From Endomychus coccineus (Eukaryota > Arthropoda > Insecta > Coleoptera > Endomychidae), in contig OY294068.1 of NCBI GenBank assembly GCA_958510875.1, positions 34,824,297-34,888,296 on the forward strand: a stretch of 64,000 nucleotides of DNA, given 5' to 3'. The translations under genes and the position numbers were made by a program. Below the pieces are notes generated by a model. The model was not told the origin of the DNA. It saw only the letters and a list, made by a program, of their open reading frames with translations, and made no database searches. Below, piece by piece: positions 1-10,829 of the stretch; the first letter of the stretch is position 1, and each line of letters opens with the position of its first letter.

Positions 1-837
1 GCTGCGGAGCTCCTGAGAACTGCACGCGGATCACAGGTTGGGAGCCACTCTATGACCTAGTGTTTGTAATAACTTTCAACATCCATATGACTTGATGAAT
101 AAAAGACTAACAATTCGAGTTATTGTCGATGGATGTGTTAGTCTCAATTCTTAGGAATTATAATAACTTTAAATTTTATTTGTGGAGCAGTTAAGAATAA
201 TCGCGAAATTGGAAATGCATTATGTAACATAAAATTTGTGGTGTATCAGAAAATCAGAATGCAGAGAACGCTTCTGCATGTACCCAAGAGTATTTCATTA
301 ATAATTCTTCATCGAAGAGTCATGTTAATTAGTATTCATGGAACTACCTAATGCAAAATAATTTATGTATTACATTATTATATTTTTTCACTATTCCAAT
401 CTGCAAAGAAATAAACATGTTCAGAATGCAAGCATTGTCTCCGTTAGCCTTGAGTTGTCAGTTTAAGGTCAAGAAATGCAACAATTGCGTTATATTTAGA
501 GTTTGCCAATGAATTTTATACGGTAATGCCACCTACGTTGTGGTTTTACTTATGCTAAAGTTTACTAAAGCTTGTATAACTGAGGTCGCGTTCAAAATCC
601 TGTTTAGCACTCAACTCCTTATTTTCGAAGATGTAGAAATTGTGAGAATGATTCAACAGAATCTCTTCATTTTATAGAATAAAACACCTACGTATTTAAT
701 ATTTTAAATGTCTGTGGGCGAAAAGTAACAAAAAATCATGTTTTTGCAAGAAGAAAAGATTTAGTGAAGTAACAACATTATTTAGGTGCTAAGGATCTCC
801 AGAAATAGAACATAACGAACTTCAAGCTGACTAGATT
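1..837. other. AT-rich sequence, nothing recognised
   Basis: No reading frame with family resemblance, no long repeat and no RNA gene was seen. It runs up to the TA target site of the mariner remnant. Confidence 0.5.
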
Positions 838-838
838 A

Positions 839-1726
839 CGAGGTCTGTCCCAAAAGTATCCAACTTGAATTCATATCTTCGCGCCACAACACTCAGGCGA
901 CCTCTGTAGGGTACGAACGTCACCAGTAAATCCTAAGCTTCTCCTTAGATGCCTTAGTTACCGATGAGACGCCTTAGTTCCCGCGCAGCGTGTATTTGTT
1001 TACTACTTCTTTTTTGTTCGTCGGATTTTCTTTGTTGCTAAAAATGACGGAAAGAACTGAATAGCGAATTTGGATAAAATTTTGTTTTAATCTTGGCAAA
1101 AGCTGTGTGGAAACTATTGAAATGTTACAAAAGGCCTTTGGAGACGAGTGTTTGGGCAAAACGCAAATAAAAGAGTGGTATAAGCGGTTTAAAAGTGGCC
1201 GCACATCTGTTGACAGTGATCCTCGTTGTGGTCGACCTTCGACGGGAACAACATCGGATAATATCGAGCGTATGCAAGTTGCGATTGGACAAGAGAGTCG
1301 TTTGACTGTGAAGGAACTAGAAGATGACATTGGAATACCAAAAAGTACTGTTTGTTAAATTTTAACCGACAATTTGGGAATGACTCGTGTATGTTGAAAA
1401 TTCATCCCAAAACTGCTCTCAGAACAGCAAAAAAACCTTCGATTAGAAATCGCTCAGGACAATCTGGAAATGATCAATAGTGATGAAAATTTATTAAATA
1501 TCGGAACATAGCTCCCTACAACTTTTGGCTATTTATCTCGATTGAAAATGCCGCTTAAACTGTGAAACCGATTCCAAAAACTGACTTCCAAGACTGCTTT
1601 AGAAAGTGGAACCATCGATATGAGCGTGTTCTTCAATCAAATGGAGACTACTTTGATTTTGGATGACGAAGAATAAGTCAAGCGCCGAGAAATCGAGGAA
1701 GTCGGACACTTCTGGGACAGACCTCG
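839..1726 (+). mobile_element. Internally deleted mariner-family element with TIRs
   Basis: Near-perfect terminal inverted repeats of about 24 bp bound the element (left begins cgaggtctgtcccaaaagta, right ends tctgggacagacctcg). TA dinucleotides flank it at 837-838 and 1727-1728, the target duplication typical of Tc1/mariner. At about 0.89 kb it is shorter than the usual 1.3 kb because the middle of the transposase gene is gone. Intact ends and a lost catalytic core mark it as non-autonomous, dependent on another copy's transposase. Confidence 0.88.
1044..1676 (+). pseudogene. Mariner transposase remnant (HTH plus C-terminus)
   Basis: The frame starts at ATG 1044 and runs through the N-terminal helix-turn-helix region (FGDECLGKTQIKEWYKRFKS, RCGRPST) typical of SETMAR-like mariner transposases. 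In-frame stops lie at 1062 (TAG) and 1356 (TAA), followed by another TGA, with recognisable coding continuing through them (LLSEQQKNLRLEIAQD, NSDENLL). Near 1500 the sequence jumps to the C-terminal part (MAPYNFWLF, then FQDCFRKWNHRYERVLQS). The stretch holding the first two catalytic aspartates is missing and the third has become Asn in NMAPYNF. It cannot encode an active enzyme. Confidence 0.85.
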
Positions 1727-1728
1727 TA

Positions 1729-2100
1729 TTTTGAATCATTAATCGAATATAGAAATATCTAATTGTTACCTAGGCCAATGCAAAATGTCACACGAAATAA
1801 TTTTTCTACTTCTTTAATAATGAAGTTCGATCAATTTTGAAGTAAAAATATGTATTTAAAAAGGTAAACATCCACATAATTGAAATTGTACCAGGAACAA
1901 GAGCACATATTCAAAATGAAAGTATCTGGTGATTCAAACTATTCATATCTGTCTGTCGGCTATTTTTGTGAACTTAATGTGTTAATTTCTAGATATTGAT
2001 TGCATATTTAGCATAAGTCAGTGACGTCGCATAAAATTAATTTGCCGAACTTCCTCCCTTCCCCCTACACTAAGAGAAAATATGATTATTATGAAATTAA
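1729..2100. other. AT-rich spacer, nothing recognised
   Basis: No coding resemblance or repeat was found between the mariner remnant and the LINE remnant. Confidence 0.5.
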
Positions 2101-2106
2101 CATTTT

Positions 2107-2557
2107 CTAGAGAGGAGGAAATGTTGTACTGTCACCTCTGTTGATGGACGAACATCTAATACTCCTTGAGAATAAAGGATTCTGCGTAATCGGTTATGCG
2201 GATGATATCGTCATTATAGTACAAGGGAAGTTCGAGAGCACAATAGCACCTCTGATGCAGCAAGCACTGAACACCGTGAAAAAATGGTGCAACAAGGAAG
2301 GACTCAAATTGAATCCCTCGAAAATAACCATAGTACTCTTCACGGGGAGAAAGAACGTTGGAAACATACAAGATTTAGTTTTGTATGGGGAAAACGTACA
2401 GATGACTGAAGCGGAAGTATCCCAACATTCCCTCAACAGAGTTCAGAGGCAAGCGTGCTTAGGAATAACAGGTGCAATGTCGATCACCACATCGGCTGCG
2501 ATGGAAAGCTGTGGGGGTTGGAGCCACTGCACATTGCCATTCAGGCAGAAGCCATGA
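2107..2557 (+). pseudogene. LINE reverse transcriptase fragment with YADD box
   Basis: The translation begins with a palm-like VLSPLLMDEHL and carries GYADDIVI, the catalytic YxDD motif, at about 2192-2215. It then has WCNKEGLKLNPSKITIVLFT, the thumb-proximal region of LINE RTs. After about residue 100 it jumps to LNRVQRQACLGITGAM, which lies near the RT/RNase H junction, so an internal deletion is likely. The frame ends at 2557 while coding resemblance continues in another frame (EPLHIAIQAEAMKGAYR). There is no plausible eukaryotic start. Confidence 0.85.
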
Positions 2558-2639
2558 AAGGAGCGTATCGCTTCGATCTTCGATTCTTGAATTGAATCAC
2601 CTGGGCCATTGGGGATGAGATCCGACAGGATCAAGATTC

Positions 2640-2910
2640 ACAGCACTTTCGTACCGTTCACGATTCAAACCTTCAAACGCTGGAGGCAATACTCATATGA
2701 TACCAGGGGATTCCGTATGGTTTACCAAAGGCATCGAGACAAAAAAAAAGTGCAAGTGCTGGAATAGTCGAGATAAAGGACCAAGGAGAAATGATTCCTT
2801 AAACCTAGGGACACTTGCGACAGAAGTTCAAGCAAAAATATTAGCAATTACAACCATGTGCTCGAATTATGAGGGAGAGTCTATGAGAATAGAAAAATCT
2901 CAATCATAGC
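2640..2910 (+). pseudogene. LINE RNase H domain remnant lacking acidic residues
   Basis: The frame resembles LINE RNase H (GDSVWFTKG, SRDKGPRRNDSLNLGTLATE, QAKILAI, IEKSQS). The positions where the family has Asp (FTDGS), Glu (QAEI) and Asp (DSQ) all read Lys here. This is consistent with loss of function. It lies between the RT fragment and the zinc knuckle of the same element. Confidence 0.65.
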
Positions 2911-3059
2911 GAATAACCTAACAGTGCTTAAGGGAGTCATACACAATCACCACACAATGTGTACTCGATTGTGTAAATTGAATAACGGCACTAGTAAAGG
3001 ACCCCAATATAGTAACACTCGTAGGAGAGTCTGAGGAAACTAAACGCGCAAGGACTGAA

Positions 3060-3500
3060 ACTGCCGTAGCACTAGCTAAAGCGAAAGCGGAAATAACCCT
3101 GATTGGACCAGATCCAACCTGTGGCATTTCTCATGCCATAGCGAAATCTGTAATTCAAAAATGGCTTGAGGCAGAGCACGGTGTCTATTGGAGGGACCTG
3201 CCCCGTATGTCGCATTCCAAACGACTAATGGCAAATCTCCAGCAGCAACGAGTAAAAATCTACAGACGTTCAGCAGACAAGAAATACGGAATCGGATGCG
3301 CCCCACGCAACAAAGATCTCTGCACGATGGGTCTGGTAGATCAGCCCACATGCAGAGGTTGCGGCATGGAAGAAGAAACACCCATGCATGTGCTGTGTAA
3401 GTGCATGCGAAGAAATGAGGAGTATCCCCTACATCAGGCTACTGAATTTCATAGAATACACCGGACTGATGAGAAAATAGCAATATGTGGGACTAAATAG
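3060..3500 (+). pseudogene. LINE C-terminal zinc-knuckle region
   Basis: One frame reads ETAVALAKAKAEITLIGPDP and then CRGCGMEEETPMHVLCKC, the spaced Cys-Cys-His-Cys motif that ends the RNase H-bearing ORF2 of R1/Jockey-like LINEs. The frame closes at 3498-3500, followed by the GC-rich 3' segment. It belongs to the same copy as the RT fragment upstream. Confidence 0.78.
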
Positions 3501-3599
3501 GACACTCATGACCGCAGTTCAGTGGGGCTCCCTCTGAGAAGGAGAACCAACCTCACGGGGGAGGGGCACGGGCCCCCGAGGCGTCTATGCAAGATTTCC

Positions 3600-3882
3600 C
3601 CTCCTCTACGCGAAAAAAGCTACATATTCGACATATTTCTATAAAAGGATTTTTTGCAATATTTCAAATTAATTATTGTCTAAAAACAATATTATTAGAA
3701 ACGTATGTTAATGGAAAATTATGAAAAAATATTTTCCAAACTACTGAATGTTGCCAATATACTTCATAGAAATTTGCCTAGCTGAAGGAAATCTTTTTAG
3801 AGTCAACTTTCAAAAATGAAAAAGAAAGAAATTTTAAAATAACTAAAAACGTTTTATTGAAAAGAAATAATGAGAAATGTTT
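3600..3882. other. AT-rich spacer, nothing recognised
   Basis: No feature seen. Confidence 0.4.
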
Positions 3883-3883
3883 A

Positions 3884-5075
3884 TATACAGGGTATCCCAG
3901 GTTTTAGTAGCAGAACTTTAACAGTCGATAGAAAATTTGATTTTGAGAAAAAAGTTCCATTAACATATATGCACAGACGCTTAATTTTTGAGATACAGGG
4001 TGTTGAATTTTATGAAAAATGTCTTAATTTTATGTGTTTCTCCGATGGATGTGTAGATAGGTTACCACATTTGCACATAATTTGAGACCAGTGGCGTAGA
4101 TATAGGTATTTAATAACAATAAATTGACCCGAAAAGTGTTATCACACTGTAAAGGTTACCTTTTAGTAACAAATTTCGATGCAGAATTTAAATCAAAACA
4201 AATAAGTTCTGTTGATATTTCTTTGTACCTAGCACCGTTTCACGACAAATTTGATTTTTGTGATTAAATTACCACCACCATGAAAATTGGAAAAAGGTTT
4301 TCGTTCAAGTTAGAAGATCTATTGTACGACGTTGTGAACTATGTATACGAGAAAATGATAATGATTTTGAACAATTTCTTCAAAATTAATACACAAAATT
4401 TACAAAATGGTGTTTTGTTAACTCTTGTTGGTGAACTTACTATAAATTAAAGTACATTGTTGTAGTTATCTGGTTTAAACATTTTTGGAAATCAAAATTT
4501 GTTATTCGGCCTTTCTTTGTAATGTATCGCTGTAGAGATTAAAAAAGACAGCTTATTCTATTTTTGTCACTCAACGACGCTCTTTAATTTAAGGTTCCTC
4601 TTTTTTCAATTTTTACCCGATCTTCATGGTGGTGGTAATTAATCACAAAAATTAAATTTGTCGTGAAACGGTGCCAGGTACAAGGAAATATCAATAGACC
4701 TTAATTGCTCAGATTTGAATTCTGCGTCGAAGTTTGTTCCTAAAAAGTAGACTCTACAGGGTGATAACACTTTTCGGGTCTATTTATCGTTATTAAATAC
4801 CTATATCTACGCCACTGGAAGTATTACCGGTCTCAAATTATGTGCAAATGTGGTAACTTAGCTACGCATCCACGGTACCAAAATTTCATTCAGACATCTT
4901 GATATTCTTGGAGATACGAACAAGATTAAGAAATTTTTTATAAAATTCGACACCCTGTATCTCAAAAATTAAGCGTCTGTGCATATATGTTGGTTGATAG
5001 GAACTTTTTTTCTCAAAATGAAATTTTCTATCAACTGTTAAAGTTCTGCTACTAAAACCTGGGATACCCTGTATA
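3884..5075. repeat. Long-arm foldback (palindromic) element
   Basis: The left end (tacagggtatcccaggtttt) is the reverse complement of the right end (aaaacctgggataccctgta). The match continues inward with small gaps for about 420-460 bp per arm, for example the accaccaccatgaaaat segment near 4275 against the atggtggtggtaatt segment near 4627. About 300 bp of unique centre (4300-4610) carries no recognisable coding. Non-autonomous foldback/MITE-like element; the CAGGG termini resemble those of the DUF4817-type element at 40475-42787. Confidence 0.88.
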
Positions 5076-5079
5076 CTCT

Positions 5080-5235
5080 TTGCCTAGTGAGGTCTTTTCT
5101 TATGATTATAACATCCAAGCCTTCAGGACAAATCGAATGCCCATCTCTTCCCTCACATTCCCCCGCTGGCTCACATTATGTTCTTCGAACATTATAGATC
5201 TTCCTCTCGCGTAGTCAAAGTATAGAAAAAAAACT
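5080..5235 (+). pseudogene. LINE ORF2 C-terminal fragment
   Basis: One frame reads LPSEVFSYDYNIQAFRTNR and continues over about 45 codons. It is clearly homologous to 46440-46620, the end of another LINE RT in this window (VFP..YNLQTFK-type C-terminus). It abuts the right end of the foldback at 5075, so the foldback probably inserted here or the fragment was cut. Confidence 0.6.
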
Positions 5236-5239
5236 TACA

Positions 5240-6138
5240 ATCTGACAACTTGCATTTCATTCTAGTCTTCAACTTCAATAGATATTTGGTCTTTCGTAAC
5301 GGCCAAATCGCAAGAAACTGCCGCTTCGTAGTTTCCATGGCCACATTTTTTATCTCGAGACCGGAAATGTCCTGTACAAATATGAATAATTCACCAGCCC
5401 GCTACCTACATTCAGGTCAAACTCAGTTAACAATCATTATATTTAGGTATCATTGACGTCTATATTGGATTATCAATGAGACCTTGATCAGAAAAGCATA
5501 GGATAAATAGCATTGCATTACATCCTCTTTAAACTTAAAGGATGACGAGCAACGTGCTTTCTCTTTTCTATTCATCGCTCTACGGATGGAGAATACGTTT
5601 CAACATTAGCGTTTTGTTTGTTTTGTAAAAAGTTTGTATTTGCAAAACAAACTAAAAATAAAACCCTCGCAGTCGTATTTACAAAGGGCAGTTCCTTCCA
5701 GTAAAAACACTATACGACTAAGGAAAACGACCACCATTTCGTTTCAACTTTATTCGTATTATCCTATAATGTGTTTTTCGTTTAACTTCGTCTTCGTAGT
5801 GTGTTTGGTCCACAAACTTTTTGAATGGTAATAATTAATATGGTTACACGAACTGAATTATTAAGTGAGTATATCACAGGAGCAGACAGTTTGTTGGTTC
5901 TATTTGAATTTTCAAGGTCGAAGAATTAATGATCACATATACAACACGAATAGCTCTAATAAATAAGACTACACACTACAGACCTAAAGAATATGTGATC
6001 AAATGATCCCAGTACTTCTCTCACTCGTTGGAATCAGGGAGGTATTTATAGCTTCACTATGGGACGGATGGTTTAGCCACCAATTTTCGTGTTGATCCCC
6101 TATGTTGAAATGGGAATAACGCTTTTTACCACTATTTA
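5240..6138. other. AT-rich sequence, nothing recognised
   Basis: Only short frames without motifs. It ends at the TA flanking the next mariner-type element. Confidence 0.5.
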
Positions 6139-6140
6139 TA

Positions 6141-7100
6141 CTAGGTTCCCCATAATAGACTACCCATTTTAATATTTGGATAAAAATTTTTTTAGTTAAC
6201 AAAACAAACTTTTTATTTTACTAAATTACAGCTAACTCTTTGGGATTTATGATAACTTATAAATATTTGGCTAATTTAATTCTAACTTTTAAAAATCACG
6301 TCTTCTAAATGACCTCCACCAACTTCAACACGTTTTTCAATATTAGATAAGAAGTGGTTCATTACACGGCGTAACAAACCTTCGTCTATTCCTTCAATTT
6401 CTTCACGAATTTTGATTTTCAGTTCCTCGATTGTACCTGGAAGACTCGCAAACACTTTGGCTTTTAAATATCCCCACAGGAAAAAATCGGGTGAAATTTT
6501 AAATCCCTTTGAAGAATTCGATCTAAGCTTCCCTTCGATATTCCTAGGATAAGGGTTTGTCGATTAGCAGACCTTTTAGGACTTCTCGTAAACGCAATTC
6601 TAACTCGTTCAATATTTTCTGGTGTACGAACTGTTCTTCGACGTCCAGGCTTTTTCAAATTTTGTACAGAACCATTTTCACGCCAATGACGAACCCATAA
6701 CTTAACAGTTTTACGATTTGGCGCGTGACCCCTATTGTTGTTATTAAACTGACGCCGGAATGCACGCCTAACTTCTTCTATCGAATTGCTTCTTATGTAA
6801 GTTTCTACACAAAACACACGTTGTTGGACTGAGTAATCCATGATAGTTCAAACGGATGTTGAAATAATGTCTCAAAGCAAAACAATTAAATAATTATTGA
6901 TGAAAACTAACAAGCTTCTCGTAGAAAAATGGCGTTCCACGAAATTATTAATTTAAAATTTATTTGTGACAGCCGCCTACTTGATTAATAATTGACTTAA
7001 ATCCCAACAGAAGATAATCCCACCGAGAACAACCTATTTAGTTATCTCGTAGGGAATTTATTGATAATATAAAATGGGTAGTCTATTATGGGGAACCCAG
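6141..7100 (-). mobile_element. Internally deleted DUF4817-type mariner/Tc1 element
   Basis: The ends are inverted repeats of about 34 bp (left ctaggttccccataatagac, right gtctattatggggaacccag) flanked by TA at 6139-6140 and 7101-7102. The minus strand holds an N-terminal DUF4817 helix-turn-helix region joined directly to the C-terminal end of the transposase. The element is about 0.96 kb, roughly 0.6 kb short of a full transposase. Inference: a deletion derivative that could be cross-mobilised. Confidence 0.87.
6282..6841 (-). pseudogene. DUF4817-type transposase, middle deleted
   Basis: The frame starts at ATG 6839-6841 and reads MDYSVQQRVFCVETYI, then HAPNRKTVKLWVRHWRENGS, the insect DUF4817 N-terminal HTH, through about residue 115. 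It jumps into SPDFFLWGYLKAKVF in another frame, carrying the third catalytic Asp, then IEELKIKIREEIEGIDE, and ends at 6282-6284. The segment with the first two catalytic acids is missing and a frameshift sits at the junction (near 6480). Family and strand are clear; it cannot be active. Confidence 0.85.
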
Positions 7101-7104
7101 TATA

Positions 7105-7390
7105 TCACTCTATGATATCTGTGCGTGGACGCCGGTTGGTAGGCCCAGATCTATTCTAAAGTCGCAGAACTCCAGTTATATACCCTGGTAAGTGCCGAAA
7201 ATATATTGAAACTGATGTGGAAGGACCTCAAATCATACTCTGTCATTGCATTGAAAGCGCATTCGAATTGTCAATAGGAGGGCAAGGTGAAAAGTGCCTG
7301 AAAAGTAAGACAGATGGCGTCACAATCGGAAATCCCATGTGATATTCGTGATGTATTATATTCAACTAGAACGCATTAAAATGTTCAGAC
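7105..7390 (+). other. Possible LINE zinc-knuckle scrap
   Basis: At about 7190-7320 one frame reads CRKYIETDVEGPQIILCHC, loosely like the Cys/His knuckle that ends LINE ORF2 proteins. The match is short and unconfirmed; the rest shows nothing. Confidence 0.3.
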
Positions 7391-7394
7391 TGAT

Positions 7395-7640
7395 ATGTCA
7401 TTCAGTTCTGTTTTGACACCCATCGCAAGCACAAATCTTCAAGGTTACTACCTTCGTCATCGATTGGAACGATTCACAAGTGGCTTACTGATTTTCTTTG
7501 TGGTAGTATGACCACAAAGGAGGCCAAACGTTCTGGCTGTCCATGATATGATATTGAACGATCGGCGAGTTAAAGTGCATGAGATTGTTGAGGCTATGGC
7601 TATGGGTACTCAACGGAACGAGTAAAAATATACTCTATTC
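7395..7640 (+). pseudogene. Mariner transposase N-terminal half (split element)
   Basis: Translations in two frames read WLTDFLCGSMTTKEAKRSGC and LNDRRVKVHEIVEAMAMGT, the HTH and linker of a classical mariner transposase (compare DRRVKVREIVEAMG-like motifs of the family). Coding resemblance stops at about 7640-7730 and the next part of the protein resumes on the far side of the hAT element near 9434. Frames are broken. Inference: one mariner copy interrupted by hAT insertion. Confidence 0.68.
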
Positions 7641-7739
7641 ACAGCCTTTTAACCTCTGCACAGCGACCGTACCAGCTACTTCAGTGACAAAATTAATTGT
7701 TACCCAGCAAGAACCAACGTGGAGGTATAGAGTTTCTCT

Positions 7740-9431
7740 TGGCTAACAATTTTTTTGTTCGTTTTTTGTATTTTATTTTTTTTGGATTTTTAATATTTTT
7801 TCTTTTTTTTGGAATTTTTCATATTTTGTTTTTTTTTATTAATTTTATTAACTTTTTTTATGTATTAACGGAATTCTACGGTCTTTGGTTTGCGAAAAAT
7901 GATCAATAATATTATCAAAAAATGTTTTTTGTTTTAAGTGTTTTACTAAATATTTTTCAATAGATATTAAACCAACATTGTATAAACGATTTTGGCCATT
8001 GTATTTGGCATGTAAGTTTTAATTCGTTTGAGAGTAGAAAATGATCTCTCCACCGATGCCGACGTGACAGGAATGGTGACTGTCAAACAAAGTAGTTTAT
8101 AAAACTGAGGTAAAACTTGTTGCAAATCATTGTCTATCATATATTTTATCATATCGGCGTGACTGTCATACTGGCCTAAAATATCTTTATCCGAGTATAT
8201 AACGCATAATTCATTGTGCCGTGCTATTTTATCAAAAAATTTATATTTTAGAACTAAGTTATCTTAAAGTGTATTGGGGAACTCTTTTGAAAAAGATTCG
8301 GAAAATCTTCTATTCAAGTCAAAAAACTTCAATTCATGTAAATCGGAAAATCGAATCTCAATTTGACCTTTAATAGTATCTAAAATTTCATAAAAAAGTT
8401 GTTTATAATGTAGTTTCTTGTCTACCCAAGTATATGTATTCCTCCTTTTCGCGGGAGGAGCCTCATCAGTTGAAAAATTTCCAAATAAAATATTAAAATG
8501 AAATTCTGTATTACGGAAACTTGAAATTTTTCCAATGAGATGTTTCAAACGATCTCTTGAATAAATTATATCAGTGAATTTATGTTGTAAAATTTGAAAA
8601 ATAGGATCAGTTTGTTCAAATATTAATTTAAAATTATCAAGAAAAAACAAAAATTCTTCATTTTCTAAATAAGATTTTGAACCAACAGTAGCATTTAATG
8701 AAACCTGATCTGTTGAAAAGTCATCACTGTTTAATACAAAATCAAATGTTTCAATTAATTTGTCTTTATTTTTATGGATGGTAAATACTGCACGTGATGT
8801 AAAATTCCATCGAGTTGGAGCATTACAGGGAAATCAATGATTTTTTTTAAAACTTCGTCTTGTCAATACTACTATTAGTATTAACAATGATCGATTTTGA
8901 TAGTTACCTGACATTACTGATCCTTTCAAATCCGGTAAAGGCCGTTTATTTAAAAGAAACACTTTTATCATATGGTAATTCACTAAATGGATTTTCTAAA
9001 AGGCAGCAACTAAGTCACTAACACTCATTTTAAATTTACAACAGACAACAATCTAACCTTACTTCGCGTGGTGTGATAACACATATACAAGCACTGACTG
9101 ACCTACTCAGCAGTCGGCAGAACGCACGTCTCGTATTTCATAGATTGCTAGCGGCTGCCGCAGGCTAGCCTCCAGAGGGTGTTGCCATTTTCCGACTGGT
9201 CGGAAAAACGGCAACTGCGTTGAACAACACATGCTCAGCGTTTGAGATATGATAGAGAGTCTAGCCTCAGGGCACTGTTGCCAGATTAAAAATAACTACT
9301 GAGAACGGGGAATTAATTGTAAAATTTTAAAAATTATCAGAGAAACAGGAAACAAAATGGAGAATGATCATTAAAATAAATTGGTGAGGAGGCTGAGCCT
9401 CCTTAGGCTCCTTCGAGGAGCCGCCACTCCG
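7740..9431 (-). mobile_element. hAT-superfamily element, decayed
   Basis: The minus strand codes a hAT transposase with C-terminal dimerisation region. The right edge (9380-9431) has ggctccttcgaggagccgcc next to the end, matching the CAGTGGCGGCTCCTC-type termini of ZMYM/ZNF862-like hATs. The left edge is not clear; I place it near 7740, where the flanking mariner stops. The mariner reading resumes at 9434, which supports this as an insertion. I could not identify an 8-bp target duplication. Confidence 0.7.
7967..8860 (-). pseudogene. hAT transposase with one in-frame stop, truncated C-terminus
   Basis: Reading the minus strand from about 8825: APTRWNFTSRAVFTIHKN, then FLLDN/FKLIFEQTDPIFQILQ, RRNTYTWVDKKLHYKQL, a single in-frame TAA at 8264-8266, then NLVLKYKFFDKIARHNEL, and finally VTIPVTSASVERSFSTLKRI. 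The last is the hallmark hAT C-terminal dimerisation motif. The frame ends early at 7967 (KIVYTMLV). No ATG is needed for the assignment. Upstream (8860-9040) MSVSDLVAAF-like sequence may be a further part in another frame. Confidence 0.83.
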
Positions 9432-9433
9432 CA

Positions 9434-10080
9434 TTTGTTTGCTCTCTGTTAACACCAAGTGCGACCGTGTGACAACTTCAAAGGAGTGTTTGGTGATGAT
9501 CAAAAATTACTCTTTGCGCCGTTTCGTAACCGTGAACGATACATGGATCCACCACAACACACAAGAGACCAAAACACAGCCAAAACAGTGAACTTGCCTG
9601 GCCAATCGAAGATGAAAAAAAAACAGAGTCATAGTAACAGTTTTTTTGGATGCACACGGTATAGTTCATATCGATTACCCTGAAAAGGGCAAAACGATCT
9701 TCGGCGTATATTATGCAGAGCTGTTGGATCGATTCGAAACCAATTTGAAGCGAAAGCGGCTGCATTTGGCAAAGAAAACAGTGCTCTTCCATCAGGATAA
9801 CGCACCGGCGCACAGGCCCGCAGTCGCAATGGAAACATTGCATAATTACTTGCAAACTTGAAGAAATGGCTCGGCCGAAAGGGATTTGGTTCCAACGATG
9901 AGGTCATTGCTGAAACAAACGTATATTCTGCCGAAATCGTATTATTAAGAAGGGATCGAAAAACTATTGGGCTACAAGGAAATTACGTTGAGAAATAAAA
10001 TAAGTTTTGACCAAATAAATCACTTCTTGTTTAATTTTTCAGCGACTTTTCACCATTATACCGCCGCGCAATTCGGATCT
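9434..10080 (+). pseudogene. Mariner transposase catalytic half (split element)
   Basis: Frames read RVTTSKECLVMIKNYS, RRFVTVNDTWIHHNTQETK, then LDAHGIVHIDYPEKGKTIFG and VLFHQDNAPAHRPAV, then KKWLGRKGFGSNDEVIAET and GNYVE. These are the successive blocks of a mariner transposase. The first catalytic Asp (TVDETW) is Asn; the second (HQDNAPAH) is present; the third block (SPDLAPxD) is deleted between 9855 and 9862. Several stops and frameshifts occur. It continues the 7395-7640 fragment on the other side of the hAT element. Confidence 0.85.
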
Positions 10081-10264
10081 TCCTACTCGATTACATAATA
10101 TAATTTTTGAAGTGAAAACTTCTTCAGGCGCGTTGGGCTATTTCTTATTTCTTAAGGAATCTTTCCAATTCACTATCCACCAATGTACTGCGTACCACTT
10201 ACTTTGCAACTTTTGAATCCCATGTTAGATACAAAGGCAAGCCATTAGAATCCTGGGGAATAAA

Positions 10265-10600
10265 GGCTACAGAGAATGTTGCAAAAGCACTTTCAAAAAT
10301 CTAAAAATTTTAACTTTTCCAAGTCTACTTATACTGGAATGCCTTTTACACGCATATAAGCTTCATCAATCCGACCAAGTATCTTTTAATTGTAACTTTC
10401 ATGATCATAACACGCGCAATAAATTAGACATTCGTCCAAACCGCTTTAGGTTAAGTAGATCACAAACGGGCTCTAATTTTTTGTCATTTAAAATGTTTAA
10501 CAAATGTCCTAACCATGTTCGAAATCTAGAGTTAAGTAAATTTAAGATCACCGTCAAAAAATTTCTCACAACAAATGCATTTTATTCTATATATGAATGA
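10265..10600 (+). pseudogene. CR1-like LINE RT C-terminus
   Basis: One frame reads LLILECLLHAYKLHQ, then NFHDHNTRNKLDIRPNRFRL and LSKFKITVKKFLTTNAFYSI, ending at TGA 10598-10600. The HDHNTRNK block and the final KKFLTTNAFYSI block are characteristic of the C-terminus of CR1/L2-group RT proteins. Downstream lies a short AT-rich 3'UTR and a (TATC)n tail. 5'-truncated, as usual for LINE insertions. Confidence 0.78.
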
Positions 10601-10803
10601 GCTCTTAGATTTGAAAACTATTGGAATGTAACCAATATCAAACGGTACTTTTCATCAAATAACTGTGATTTATTTTAAATTTACATCTTCGCTGAATTTT
10701 AACACTTGCCATTTTGTGTCTTGTAATCCATGTATTTACATTAATTTTAAACTGTTGTATTTGACGAGTGTAAACTAAATTTGTAGTATTAACACAATAA
10801 ACT

Positions 10804-10829
10804 TTATCTATCTATCTATCTATATATCA
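10804..10829 (+). repeat. (TATC)n microsatellite tail of the LINE
   Basis: Perfect tetranucleotide repeats follow aataaactt. CR1-like LINEs often end in a short tandem microsatellite instead of poly(A), so this is probably the 3' end of the element. Confidence 0.75.

Larger units (their letters stand above)
2107..3590 (+). mobile_element. Degenerate RT/RNase H non-LTR retrotransposon
   Basis: In order along the plus strand are the end of a reverse transcriptase domain, an RT-RNase H linker, a decayed RNase H domain and a C-terminal Cys/His zinc-knuckle region. This order fits R1/I/LOA-group LINEs. The 5' half (endonuclease, most of RT) is absent. The 3' part is GC-rich (cgggggaggggcacgggccc near 3560), as in the 3'UTR of such elements. 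Frames shift several times, so this is a dead 5'-truncated copy. The clade assignment is an inference. Confidence 0.82.

Noticed and set aside
7697..7909. 70-codon frame rich in Phe
   Set aside because: It is a translation of a T-rich low-complexity tract at the hAT/mariner junction, with no domain.
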